Source: Streptomyces canus (GTDB lineage Bacteria; Actinomycetota; Actinomycetes; Streptomycetales; Streptomycetaceae). From it: 64,000 nucleotides of DNA. Location: assembly GCF_030815415.1 (NCBI RefSeq), contig NZ_JAUSWW010000001.1, positions 2,418,001 through 2,482,000 of the forward strand, read 5' to 3'. Of this stretch, positions 53,819-63,078 are shown piece by piece. Positions within the stretch are counted from its first letter, which is position 1. Each line of letters opens with the position of its first letter. The notes beneath the pieces are model-generated. The model was given only the letters and a program-made list of their open reading frames with translations, did no database searches and was not told the origin of the DNA. The position numbers were made by a program, and so were the translations under genes.

Positions 53819-56215
53819 CTACGCCGTTCCCGTGAGGTGTTCGGGACGTACCGGCGTGCGGTCGAGCTCCAGCCCCGTCGCGTTCCGGATCGCCGCGAGG
53901 ACGGCCGGGGTGGACGACAGGGTGGGGGCCTCGCCGACGCCACGGAGCCCGTAGGGGGCGTGGTCGTCGGCGAGTTCGAGCACGTCGACGGGGATGCTCG
54001 GCGTGTCGAGGATGGTGGGGAGGAGGTAGTCCGTGAAGGAGGGGTTCCTGACCTTCGCGGTCTTGGGGTCGACGACGATCTCCTCCATGACGGCGATGCC
54101 CATGCCCTGGAGCGTGCCGCCCTGGATCTGGCCGACGACCGACAGCGGGTTGAGCGCCTTGCCGACGTCCTGGGCGCAGGCCAGCTCGATCACCTTGACC
54201 AGGCCGAGCTCGGTGTCGACCTCGACGACGGCACGGTGGGCGGCGAAGGAGTACTGGACATGGCCGAAGCCCTGTCCGGTGCGCAGGTCGAAGGCCTCGG
54301 TCGGACGGTGCCGCCACTCCGCCTCGACCTCGACGCTCTCGCCTTCGAGCACGTCGACCAGGTCCGCGAGGACCTCGCCGCCGTCGGTGACGACCTTGCC
54401 GCCCTCCAGGAGCAGTTCGGCGGTGGCCCAGGCGGGGTGGTAGGAGCCGAACTTGCGGCGGCCGATCTCCAGGACCTTCTCCCGGACCAGCTCGCAGGAG
54501 TTCTTGACAGCCCCGCCGGTGACGTACGTCTGACGCGACGCGGACGTCGAACCGGCGCTGCCCACCTGTGTGTCGGCCGGGTGGATGGTCACCTGGGTGA
54601 CGCCCAGCTCGGTGCGGGCGATCTGCGCGTGGACGGTGACACCGCCCTGGCCGACCTCCGCCATCGCGGTGTGCACGGTCGCGACCGGCTCGCCGACGAT
54701 GACCTCCATGCGCACCTTGGCGGTGGAGTAGTCGTCGAAGCCCTCGGAGAAGCCGACGTTCTTGATGCCGACCGCGTAGCCGACGCCGCGGACGACGCCT
54801 TCGCCGTGCGTGGTGTTGGACAGGCCGCCCGGCAGCTGGCGTACGTCGGCGGCCTCGCCGGCCGCGAGCCACTGCTGCTCCGGCGGCATCGGCATCGCCT
54901 TGACGCGGCGCAGGAGTTCGGCGACCGGGGCGGGCGAGTCGACGGGCTGGCCGGTCGGCATGATCGTGCCCTGCTCCATCGCGTTGAGCTGACGGAACTC
55001 CACCCGGTCCATGCCGACCGCGTCGGCCAGCTTGTCCATCTGCGCCTCGTAGGCGAAGCACGCCTGGACCGCGCCGAAGCCGCGCATGGCGCCGCAGGGC
55101 GGGTTGTTGGAGTAGAGGGCGATGGCCTCGATGTCGACATCGTCGACCACGTACGGGCCGATCGACAGCGAGGAGGCGTTGCCGACGACCGCCGGGGAGG
55201 CGGAGGCGTAGGCGCCGCCGTCAAGCACGATGCGGCACTTCACGTGGGTGAGCTTGCCGTCCTTCGTCGCCCCGTGCTCGTAGGTGAGCTTGGCCGGGTG
55301 GCGGTGGACGTGCCCGAAGAAGGACTCGAAGCGGTTGTAGACGATCTTGACCGGCTTGCCGGTCCGCATCGCCAGCAGACAGGCGTGGATCTGCATCGAG
55401 AGGTCCTCGCGGCCGCCGAAGGCGCCGCCGACGCCGGAGAGCGTCATCCGGACCTTGCTCTCGGGCAGGCCGAGGACCGGGGCGATCTGCTTGAGGTCGC
55501 TGTGCAGCCACTGGGTGGCGATGTAGAGGTGGACGCCGCCGTCCTCGTCCGGCACCGCGAGACCGGACTCCGGGCCGAGGAAGGCCTGGTCCTGCATGCC
55601 GAAGGTGTACTCGCCCTTGACGACGAAGTCGGCCCGCTCGGCGGCCGCTGCGGCGTCGCCGCGCAGGATCGGCTGGCGGTGCACGATGTTCGGGTGCGGG
55701 ACATGGCCGATGTGGTGGTCGTCGCGGCCCTCGTGGACGAGGATCGCGTCCGGGGCGGTCGCGGAGGCCTCGTCGGTGATGACGGGCAGTTCGCGGTACT
55801 CGACCTTGATCTTGGCGGCCGCGCGGCGCGCGGTCTCCGGGTGGTCGGCGGCGACGATCGCGACCGGCTCCCCGTGGTGGCGGACCTTGCCGTGCGCGAG
55901 CACCGGGGTGTCCTGGATCTCCAGGCCGTAGTGGCGCACGTCCGTGGGCAGGTCGTCGTACGTCATGACGGCGTGGACGCCCGCCGTCGCGAGGGCCTCG
56001 CTCGTGTCGATCGACACGATCTCGGCGTGCGCGACGGTGGAGCGCAGGATCTGGCCCCAGAGCATGTCCTCGTGCCACATGTCGGACGAGTACGCGAACT
56101 CGCCGGTGACCTTGAGGGTGCCGTCCGGGCGCAGCGTCGACTCGCCGATGCCGCCCTTGGTCTGCGAACCCTGGGTGATCTTGGTGGGCGCGCCGCTGGT
56201 GGGTTTCGTCGGCAT
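53819..56215 (-). CDS. Xanthine dehydrogenase molybdopterin-binding subunit
   Basis: The large subunit of 798 residues that holds the molybdenum centre and oxidises hypoxanthine and xanthine to urate. It has GVGGAFGGREDLSMQ near residue 260, the MoCo contact GAMRGFGAVQACFAYE near 365 and AEVGQGGVTVHAQI near 505. The active-site Glu is in APYGLRGVGEAPTLS near 755. ATG at 56215 overlaps nothing upstream; the Fe-S subunit ends two bases before it. The order FAD, Fe-S, Mo corresponds to pucC, pucE and pucD of Bacillus. Confidence 0.95.
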   Translation of the reverse strand: MPTKPTSGAPTKITQGSQTKGGIGESTLRPDGTLKVTGEFAYSSDMWHEDMLWGQILRSTVAHAEIVSIDTSEALATAGVHAVMTYDDLPTDVRHYGLEIQDTPVLAHGKVRHHGEPVAIVAADHPETARRAAAKIKVEYRELPVITDEASATAPDAILVHEGRDDHHIGHVPHPNIVHRQPILRGDAAAAAERADFVVKGEYTFGMQDQAFLGPESGLAVPDEDGGVHLYIATQWLHSDLKQIAPVLGLPESKVRMTLSGVGGAFGGREDLSMQIHACLLAMRTGKPVKIVYNRFESFFGHVHRHPAKLTYEHGATKDGKLTHVKCRIVLDGGAYASASPAVVGNASSLSIGPYVVDDVDIEAIALYSNNPPCGAMRGFGAVQACFAYEAQMDKLADAVGMDRVEFRQLNAMEQGTIMPTGQPVDSPAPVAELLRRVKAMPMPPEQQWLAAGEAADVRQLPGGLSNTTHGEGVVRGVGYAVGIKNVGFSEGFDDYSTAKVRMEVIVGEPVATVHTAMAEVGQGGVTVHAQIARTELGVTQVTIHPADTQVGSAGSTSASRQTYVTGGAVKNSCELVREKVLEIGRRKFGSYHPAWATAELLLEGGKVVTDGGEVLADLVDVLEGESVEVEAEWRHRPTEAFDLRTGQGFGHVQYSFAAHRAVVEVDTELGLVKVIELACAQDVGKALNPLSVVGQIQGGTLQGMGIAVMEEIVVDPKTAKVRNPSFTDYLLPTILDTPSIPVDVLELADDHAPYGLRGVGEAPTLSSTPAVLAAIRNATGLELDRTPVRPEHLTGTA

Positions 56216-56217
56216 GG

Positions 56218-56819
<602 letters not shown>

Positions 56820-56820
<1 letters not shown>

Positions 56821-57710
56821 TACGCGACTCCCTCCGTGCTGGCGGCGGTGCCGCGGTACGACTCCCAGGCCCAGGTCAGCGTGCGGCGGGCCATGATGCC
56901 GACCGCGTGGCGGCGGTAGCTCGCCGTGCCCCGGACGTCGTCGATCGGGTTGCAGGCGCCGGAGCACAGGTCCGCGAACTGCTTGGCGACCGACGGGGTG
57001 ATGATCTTCCCGTTGTCCCAGAAGCCGCCCTCCGCGAGTGCCGCGTTCAGGAACTCCTCCGCGGCCTTGGCCCGGACGGGGGTGGGGGCCGCCGAACCGA
57101 TGCCGGTGCGGACGGTGCGGGTCTCGGGGTGCAGCGCGAGGCCGAAGGCGCACACCGCGATGACCATGGCGTTGCGCGTACCGACCTTCGAGTACTGCTG
57201 CGGGCCGTCGGCCTTCTTGATGTGGACCGCGCGGATCAGCTCGTCGGCGGCGAGCGCGTTGCGCTTCACGCCGGTGTAGAACGCGTCGATCGGGATCAGG
57301 CGCGAGCCGCGCACCGACTCGACCTCGACCTCGGCGCCGGCCGCCAGGAGGGCGGGGTGGGCGTCGCCGGCCGGGGAGGCGGTGCCGAGGTTGCCGCCGA
57401 CGCCGCCGCGGTTGCGGATCTGCGGGGAGGCGACCGTGTGCGAGGCGAGCGCCAGGCCCGGGAGCTCGCCGCGCAGGTTCTCCATGATCGCGGTGTACGG
57501 GACGGAGGCACCCAGCCGGACACTCTCCTCGCCGACCTCCCACTCGCTGAGGTCGGTGATCCGGTTCAGGTCGAGCAGGTACTCGGGCCGCCGGTGGTCG
57601 AAGTTGATCTCGACCATCACATCGGTGCCGCCCGCAATGGGCACAGCGGTGGGGTGCTCAGCCTTGGCGGCGAGCGCCTCCTCCCAGCTGGCGGGGCGAA
57701 GGAAGTCCAT
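56820..57710 (-). CDS. Xanthine dehydrogenase FAD-binding subunit
   Basis: A 296-residue subunit passing electrons from the Fe-S clusters to NAD. The FAD-binding PIAGGTDVMVEIN is at residues 24-36 and the SPQIRNRGGVGGNLGTASPAGD loop near 97. The start is ATG at 57710 (MDFLRPASWEEAL). The longer frame adds a basic stretch with no homology. It is the first gene of the xdh operon and is divergent from the PucR-type regulator. Confidence 0.94.
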
Positions 57711-58076
57711 GACCGGCTCTCTTCTGCGTCTCGTGGGTCGTACGGATCGAGCCAAACCGTGTGCGGCGGGACCGGCTCGTTCATGTGCTGTTTACGCGGA
57801 GTGGGCTCAGTACACAGCGGCGTGCTCCGACGGGGTCAGTCACGGAAACTCTGAAGGAGTTGGCTGGTCGAGGCGGGCATCTTGTAGATTCGTATGAACG
57901 GAGGGCGTCAGTAACCTCCATGTTTTCCTGGGGAAACGCGCGGCACAGTGGGCGTGACCTGGGACACATCCCGGAAGACCGGGAGACGTGCCCTCGGTCC
58001 ACCTGGCGGGCCTCTGTCACCACAAGACCCTCATAGTTCATCGTAGATTTCGAGACAAAGATCGGCGGCGACGAGA
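57711..58076. other. Divergent control region between xdh operon and PucR-type regulator
   Basis: A 366-bp spacer without a supported gene. Two TAGATT hexamers on the plus strand (57885-57890 and 58044-58049) sit in similar contexts (GTAGATTCG and GTAGATTTCG), each next to GTTCAT or its complement ATGAAC. They could be the -10 boxes of the regulator or a repeated operator. The 91-codon frame at 57761-58036 lacks a ribosome site. Confidence 0.45.
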
Positions 58077-59759
58077 ATGCGGCTGCGCGCACTGCTGGAC
58101 ACCGACGCGCTGGGCCTGCGGCTGCTCGGCGGCGAGGACGAGCTGGATCGCACCGTGCGGGGTGTGATGACCACCGACCTCCGTGACCCGAGCCGCTATC
58201 TCTCGGGCGGGGAACTGGTCCTGACGGGCCTGGCCTGGCGCCGGGACGCCGAGGACTCCGAGGCGTTCGTGCGAATCCTCGTGCAGGCCGGGGTGGCCGC
58301 GCTGGCCGCCGGCGAGGCCGAGCTGGGCAATGTGCCGGACGACCTCGTGCTGGCCTGTGCCCGCAACCGGCTCCCGCTGTTCGCGGTGCACGAGTCGGTG
58401 GCGTTCGCGACGATCACCGAGCATGTCGTACGGCAGGTGTCGGGCGAGCGCGCCGGGGATCTCGCGGCGGTCGTGGACCGGCACCGCCGGATGATGACCT
58501 CGGGTCCGGCGGGCGGCGGCCCGGACGTGGTCCTGGATCTGCTGGGCTCGGACCTGGACCTGCGGGCGTGGGTGCTCTCGCCGACCGGGCGGCTGATCGC
58601 GGGCTCGAAGACCACGGGCCCGGCGCTGCCCGCCGACATCTGCGCGAAGCTCGCCGCGGAGCACCTGGCGGCCGCCCGCACCGGCCGCCGCGGACCGCAC
58701 CGGCTGCCGCTCGGCTCGACGACGTACTCGCTCTTCCCGGTCCGCAGCAGCGGTCGTTCCCCGCAGGCCTCGCGGGACGTGCGCGAGACGGTCCTGTCGG
58801 ACTGGCTGCTGGCCGTCGAGGCGGACGCCGGGGACTGGCCCGAGGAGCGCCTGGACCTGCTCCAGGGCGTCACCCAGCTGATCTCGGTCGAACGGGACCG
58901 CAGGGACGCGGCGCGCACGGTGCGCCGCCGGCTGGCCCAGGAGGTCCTGGAGCTGGTCCAGACGGGTGCCGCGCCCGCCGAGATCGCCGCGCGTCTCAGG
59001 GTCGCCGCGCCGGTGCTGCTGCCCGGGCTCGGGGCGGCCCCGCACTGGCAGGTCGTCGTGGCCCGCGTCGAGTGGGACGGCGGGAACGCCGGGGAGATCG
59101 AGAGCGGCGCGGTCGCCCAGTCGCTGCTCGAGGAGATCCTCGTCGACCCGCTGTCCGCCGGGCCCGAGCACTCCGACCGCATCGCCGTGGCCCACACGGG
59201 TGACGAGGCCATCGCGCTCGTCCCGCTGCCGGCCGTGTCGACCGAGCACGACGGCTCGGAGGCGGGGATCCTCGCCGACGTGCTCCTGGAGTCCGTACGA
59301 GACCCCCTCGCCGCCGGTCTGGACGACGACGGCCGGGTCACGCTGGGCGTCAGCGCGGCCGTGCACTCGGCGGAGGGGCTGCGGGGCGCGCTGGAGGAGG
59401 CGCGGCACGCCCGGCGGGTGGCGGCGGCGCGGCCGGGCCGGGTGTGTGCGGCGGGCCACCAGGAACTGGCCTCGCACGTCCTGCTGCTCCCCTTCGTGCC
59501 GGACGACGTCCGCAGAGCCTTCACCGCGCGGCTGCTGGACCCGCTGCGCGACTACGACCGCCGCCACCGCGCGGAACTGATCCCGACCCTCGAGGCCTTC
59601 CTCGACTGCGACGGCTCGTGGACGCGGTGCGCGACCCGTCTCCACCTGCACGTCAACACGCTGCGCTACCGGGTGGGGCGAATCGAGCAGTTGACGAGTC
59701 GTGACCTGTCGAGGCTGGAGGACAAGCTGGATTTCTTCCTGGCACTGCGGATGAGCTGA
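58077..59759 (+). CDS. PucR family transcriptional regulator
   Basis: A 560-residue regulator. The N-terminal PucR ligand domain (RLLGGEDELDRTVRGVMTTD, then RYLSGGELVLTGLAW) covers residues 1-130, with a central GGDEF-like/CdaR region. The C-terminal PucR/CdaR HTH_30 reads FLDCDGSWTRCATRLHLHVNTLRYRVGRIEQL (520-550). In Bacillus PucR activates purine catabolism. Its divergent position next to xdh makes it the likely local activator or repressor. ATG at 58077 has GGCGGCGACGAGA before it, a weak site. Confidence 0.92.
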   Translation: MRLRALLDTDALGLRLLGGEDELDRTVRGVMTTDLRDPSRYLSGGELVLTGLAWRRDAEDSEAFVRILVQAGVAALAAGEAELGNVPDDLVLACARNRLPLFAVHESVAFATITEHVVRQVSGERAGDLAAVVDRHRRMMTSGPAGGGPDVVLDLLGSDLDLRAWVLSPTGRLIAGSKTTGPALPADICAKLAAEHLAAARTGRRGPHRLPLGSTTYSLFPVRSSGRSPQASRDVRETVLSDWLLAVEADAGDWPEERLDLLQGVTQLISVERDRRDAARTVRRRLAQEVLELVQTGAAPAEIAARLRVAAPVLLPGLGAAPHWQVVVARVEWDGGNAGEIESGAVAQSLLEEILVDPLSAGPEHSDRIAVAHTGDEAIALVPLPAVSTEHDGSEAGILADVLLESVRDPLAAGLDDDGRVTLGVSAAVHSAEGLRGALEEARHARRVAAARPGRVCAAGHQELASHVLLLPFVPDDVRRAFTARLLDPLRDYDRRHRAELIPTLEAFLDCDGSWTRCATRLHLHVNTLRYRVGRIEQLTSRDLSRLEDKLDFFLALRMS

Positions 59760-59886
59760 AACCTGGCGGGGCCAGGGAACCCACGACTTTGTGAAATCCT
59801 TCACCCACCCTCTTGGCCGGGCCACGGAATTCGTGCTGAGATGCGGCCACCACTCAACAGCTCAATGGTGTGCCGGGGAGGGCGAG

Positions 59887-60660
59887 GTGGCGTATACCGC
59901 CATGTCTGGTAACGGAACGACCCCTGACGATCCACTCCAGACCGCGGTATGGCGGCTGCGCTCACGCGCCTGCTGGGTCGACGCGGCCGCGCTGCTCCAG
60001 CCGGTGGAGGCGGGGTTGGCGCTGCAACGGGCGTCCTTGCTGGTCGAGCGCTGTCTCTACACCGAACAGGGATGGCAGGAGGCCGAGGACGCGCTGCGGA
60101 CCGCGGAGGCGCTGGCGCACACCGACGAGGAGCGTGGTGCGGCCGCTTGTGAACGCGGGCACCTTGCGTACGCCGCCACGCTGCACGGGGTGCGGGACCG
60201 GGCCGACGAGGCGCGGGCGGCGCTGGGGCGGGCGGCTGCGTTGATCCCTCCGGGGGCGGTGGGGCGGGCGTTGCTGGACTTCCGGCGCGGGTTGCTGGCG
60301 GAGAACCTCGCGCGTTCGCCGCAGTCGGCGCGGGCCGCGTATCGGCGGGCGCATGCGGGGGCGGTGGCCCATGCCGATCCGCTGCTGCTGTCCTTCACGT
60401 GGCGTCATCTCGCCGGACTCGCCCTGCGGGACGGCGAGTTGGCCGAGGCGCGGCATGGCTTCGCCGAATCCCTGCGGATTCGTGAGGAGTTGGGGTACCT
60501 GGTCGGGACCGCCCCGGCGCTGGCCTCCCTGGCGGACGCGGAAGTCGAGCCGGAGGCCTCCCGGTTGCGGGAGGAGGCTCGGCGACTGTTCCGTCTGCTG
60601 GGCGGCGTACCGACGTGGCTGTCCCAGCAGTTGGCACCCCCACCGGCGGCCACGGCCTGA
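59887..60660 (+). CDS. Helical repeat (TPR-like) protein of unknown function
   Basis: A 257-residue Ala- and Leu-rich helical protein with several degenerate TPR-like pairs (GWQEAEDALRTAEALAH, DRADEARAALGRAAAL, AEARHGFAESLRIREEL). It ends in a short proline tail. GTG at 59887 is preferred because GGGGAGGG lies seven to nine bases upstream; ATG 59902 is the alternative. No partner can be named. Confidence 0.75.
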   Translation: MAYTAMSGNGTTPDDPLQTAVWRLRSRACWVDAAALLQPVEAGLALQRASLLVERCLYTEQGWQEAEDALRTAEALAHTDEERGAAACERGHLAYAATLHGVRDRADEARAALGRAAALIPPGAVGRALLDFRRGLLAENLARSPQSARAAYRRAHAGAVAHADPLLLSFTWRHLAGLALRDGELAEARHGFAESLRIREELGYLVGTAPALASLADAEVEPEASRLREEARRLFRLLGGVPTWLSQQLAPPPAATA

Positions 60661-60664
60661 GAGT

Positions 60665-60826
60665 TTCCTCGCCCCCGCCGCCCCTACCCGTCCCATCCCC
60701 AGGGGCATGCTGCCCCTTCGACCCCGCTCCCAGGGGGCTCCGCCCCCTGGACCCCCGCTCCTCAAACGCCGGAGAGGCTGAGAAACCCAGCCCGTCCGGC
60801 GATTGAGGACGAGGCCCCTTCAGGGC
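60665..60826. repeat. Composite GC-rich inverted repeat, copy B (reverse of copy A)
   Basis: The reverse complement matches copy A (50735-50936) almost base for base, including the CGGCGTTTGAGGAGCGGGGG and GACGGGTAGGGGCGGCGGGG segments, but lacks the tandem spacer. It begins right after the stop of the TPR-like gene. Like copy A it lies between convergent genes, so a termination role for both is likely. Confidence 0.8.
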
Positions 60827-60828
60827 CG

Positions 60829-60893
60829 ACAGCGGGGGTCTGGGGGCGCAGCCCCCAGGGACGGGACGGGTAGGGACGGCGGGGGCGAGAACC
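60829..60893. repeat. Partial repeat copy C, facing copy B
   Basis: AGCGGGGGTCTGGGGGCGCA, a GGGGGCGCAGCCCCC stem, then ACGGGACGGGTAGGGACGGC. It is the same family as copies A and B, but shorter and in the opposite orientation to B, adjacent to the end of the GntR gene. B and C together form a head-to-head pair. Confidence 0.7.
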
Positions 60894-60896
60894 GCT

Positions 60897-61760
60897 TCAG
60901 CGCGCGCCCATGAAGTGTTCGCCCACCAGCGCTCGCACCACATCCACATCCCCGGCGATCAACGCGTCCAGCAGCGCGGTGTGTTCCGCCGCGTCCGCCA
61001 CGAGTTCCGCGCGGCCGCGGGAGGCGGGGGCGCCGACGAGGGGCCACTGGGCGCGACGGTGGAGGTCGTCGGCGATCTGGACGAGCTGGTCGTTGCCGGC
61101 GAGGGCGAGGACCGCACGATGAAAGGCGCGGTCGGACTCGGCGTACGCCGCCCGGCTGCCGGTCGACGCGGCCCGCACCGTCGCCTCGGCGAGCGGCCGC
61201 AACTCGGCCCACCGCTCGACCGCCACGGTCCGCGCCAGCCGCAGCATCACCGGCACCTCGATCAGCGCCCGCACCTCGGCCAGTTCACCCAGCTCCCGCG
61301 CCCCCCGCTCCACGACCCGGAACCCGCGGTTGGGCACGACCTCGACGGCACCCTCCAGCGCGAGCTGCTGCATGGCCTCACGGACCGGCGTCGCGGACAC
61401 CCCGAAGCGGTCACCGAGAACGGGCGCCGAGTAGACCTCACCGGGCCTCAGCTCACCGGAGACCAGCGCGGTCCGCAGGGCGTCGAGGATCTGCCCGCGC
61501 ACGGAGGCCCGCTGCACGACGGGACGGACGGGCGGCTCGGCCGGGGGCCGGTCGGCACGGACCTGCGGGGCGACGGCGTCGTCGGTACGCGTGCGCTCGG
61601 TGCGGGGCTCGGGCACACAGCCTTCGGGGCGCGGTCGCGCCACGCCGATGGGAGGTACGGGCCGCTCGCCGTGCGTGTGCTCACCCCGTGCCGCCGCGAG
61701 CTGCTGCGGTACCCGCACCGCCGGTGGAACCCCGGTGGAGCCCTGCGCGCTCGGCTTCAC
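60897..61760 (-). CDS. GntR/FadR-type transcriptional regulator
   Basis: A 287-residue regulator. An N-terminal, Pro/Arg-rich disordered stretch of about 85 residues precedes the GntR winged helix (RGQILDALRTALVSGELRPG, then LGDRFGVSATPVREAMQQLALEG) at 88-150. An all-helical FCD ligand domain follows (EVRALIEVPVMLRLA, AESDRAFHRAVLALAGN). The long N-terminal extension is unusual for the family. GTG at 61760 with GAGGAGG upstream is the best start. Ligand and targets are unknown. Confidence 0.88.
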   Translation of the reverse strand: MKPSAQGSTGVPPAVRVPQQLAAARGEHTHGERPVPPIGVARPRPEGCVPEPRTERTRTDDAVAPQVRADRPPAEPPVRPVVQRASVRGQILDALRTALVSGELRPGEVYSAPVLGDRFGVSATPVREAMQQLALEGAVEVVPNRGFRVVERGARELGELAEVRALIEVPVMLRLARTVAVERWAELRPLAEATVRAASTGSRAAYAESDRAFHRAVLALAGNDQLVQIADDLHRRAQWPLVGAPASRGRAELVADAAEHTALLDALIAGDVDVVRALVGEHFMGAR

Positions 61761-61870
61761 GGGTCCTCCTCGGGACGTGTCGGTACTTGGGGTCATTACG
61801 GCGGGTTGTTACTCGTCCGTCAAGCACCATAGGCGCAGAAGCCCCTGGTTCACATCCCGGCGATCTTGGG

Positions 61871-61889
61871 TAAGGTTAGGCTTGCCTTC
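61871..61889 (+). promoter_or_regulatory. Iron box (DmdR/IdeR-type operator)
   Basis: TAAGGTTAGGCTTGCCTTC matches the DmdR/IdeR iron-box consensus TTAGGTTAGGCTAACCTAA at 14 of 19 positions, with the central GGTTAGGCT intact. It lies 38 bases before the start of the FhuF-type reductase. A smaller dyad ACAGT-n6-ACTGT follows at about 61892-61907. Confidence 0.75.
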
Positions 61890-61927
61890 AAACAGTCGTA
61901 CAACTGTCTGGGATCGGTGGACCCCGC

Positions 61928-62773
61928 ATGACCGTGCGCACCTCGGCCCTCACTGACGCCTACAACCGTCTGACCGAGGCTTTCCCGGGATTCACCGTCG
62001 CGGAGCTGGACCGTGCGGACCAGGCCCCTCGGGACGGCGGCTGGGTCACCGCCGCCTCGCTCGCGGAGGGCGGGGCCGGTCTCGACGCCTTTCTGGCGTG
62101 GGACGACGCACAGGTGCTGCGGGACCACGGGCGCAGTGGACGCCCGGACGTCATAGCGAGCTTCGGGCTGCACCGGTACGCCTGGCCCGCCTGTCTGCTG
62201 ATCACCGCACCGTGGTTTCTCCAGCGGCGAGTGCCGCGCTTCCCCGTGACGCATGTCTCGTACGACCGGACCGAGGGGCCGATGGCCTTCGCCGTGCGGA
62301 CCGGCACCTTCGCCTGCCTGCCCGGCGATCCCGCCGCCGCACTGCCGGGTGCCCGCGTCGTCCCCGACGAGGAGGCCCTGCGTGCCGAGGTGCGGGACGC
62401 GATAGCCGAGCACCTGGAGCCCGTGCTCGGCGGGTTCGGGCCGCGGATGCGGCGGCGCGGGCGGGCGCTGTGGGGCATGGTGACGGACGAGATCGTCGAG
62501 GGGCTCTGGTACGTCGCACAGCTGTTCGGCGAGAGCGAGCAGGCGCGGGCCCAGCGGGAGCTGGAGCTGCTGCTGCCGGGCTCGACGAAGCCGTACGTCG
62601 GCGCGGCGGCCTTCCGGCAGCTGACGGGGCCGCACGGCGAGACGCTGCCCACCCGGGACCGGGCCAGCTGCTGCATGTACTACACGCTGGAGCCCGAGGA
62701 CACCTGCGCCACCTGCCCGCGCACCTGCGATGCCGACCGTGTCGTCAAGCTCCTGGCCGAAGCCGCCAGTTGA
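61928..62773 (+). CDS. FhuF-type (2Fe-2S) ferric-siderophore reductase
   Basis: A 281-residue protein ending with the FhuF iron-sulfur motif CCMYYTLEPEDTCATCPRTC (two adjacent Cys, ten residues, C-x2-C). FhuF-type reductases release iron from ferric siderophores in the cytosol. The N-terminal and central parts match IucA/FhuF-like proteins (TKPYVGAAAFRQLTG). The ATG lies after CCCCGC with no clear ribosome site. The iron box upstream predicts induction in low iron. No siderophore biosynthesis or uptake gene is adjacent. Confidence 0.88.
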   Translation: MTVRTSALTDAYNRLTEAFPGFTVAELDRADQAPRDGGWVTAASLAEGGAGLDAFLAWDDAQVLRDHGRSGRPDVIASFGLHRYAWPACLLITAPWFLQRRVPRFPVTHVSYDRTEGPMAFAVRTGTFACLPGDPAAALPGARVVPDEEALRAEVRDAIAEHLEPVLGGFGPRMRRRGRALWGMVTDEIVEGLWYVAQLFGESEQARAQRELELLLPGSTKPYVGAAAFRQLTGPHGETLPTRDRASCCMYYTLEPEDTCATCPRTCDADRVVKLLAEAAS

Positions 62774-63078
62774 GGCCCCCTCGGGCGCAAGGGCGAGCGG
62801 ACGTCCGTTAAGATCATCCGCGAACAGGGCTGCCACTCGGTTACAGGCGATTCACAATTTCCTCACCTGGCGCAGGAACTTTCCGTGGAACCACCCGTAC
62901 GGGTAGTCTTATTCGAACTCAACTCCCGCCCCTCACGCGGCAGTTCGAGCAGAACGCCGCCCTGGGCATTCCCTTGCACCTCCTTGGCGGCCTCTTGCCC
63001 CGAAACCCCCTGAGGGCCAGTGGGATTGGGCCACTATGGCGGGCGTTACACGCCCTATCCCAATGCAAGGGACCCCAG
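62774..63078. other. Intergenic spacer before the DUF2637 gene
   Basis: A 305-bp spacer with no supported frame. It has a more AT-rich centre around 62840-62925 (TTCACAATTTCCTCACC and TCTTATTCGAACTCAACTCC) that could hold the promoter of the downstream gene. A CACTATGGCGGGCGTTACACG block follows near 63030. No RNA gene was recognised. Confidence 0.5.

Noticed and set aside
57761..58036. 91-codon frame in the xdh-pucR spacer
   Set aside because: No ribosome site, crosses the likely promoter region and lacks codon bias.
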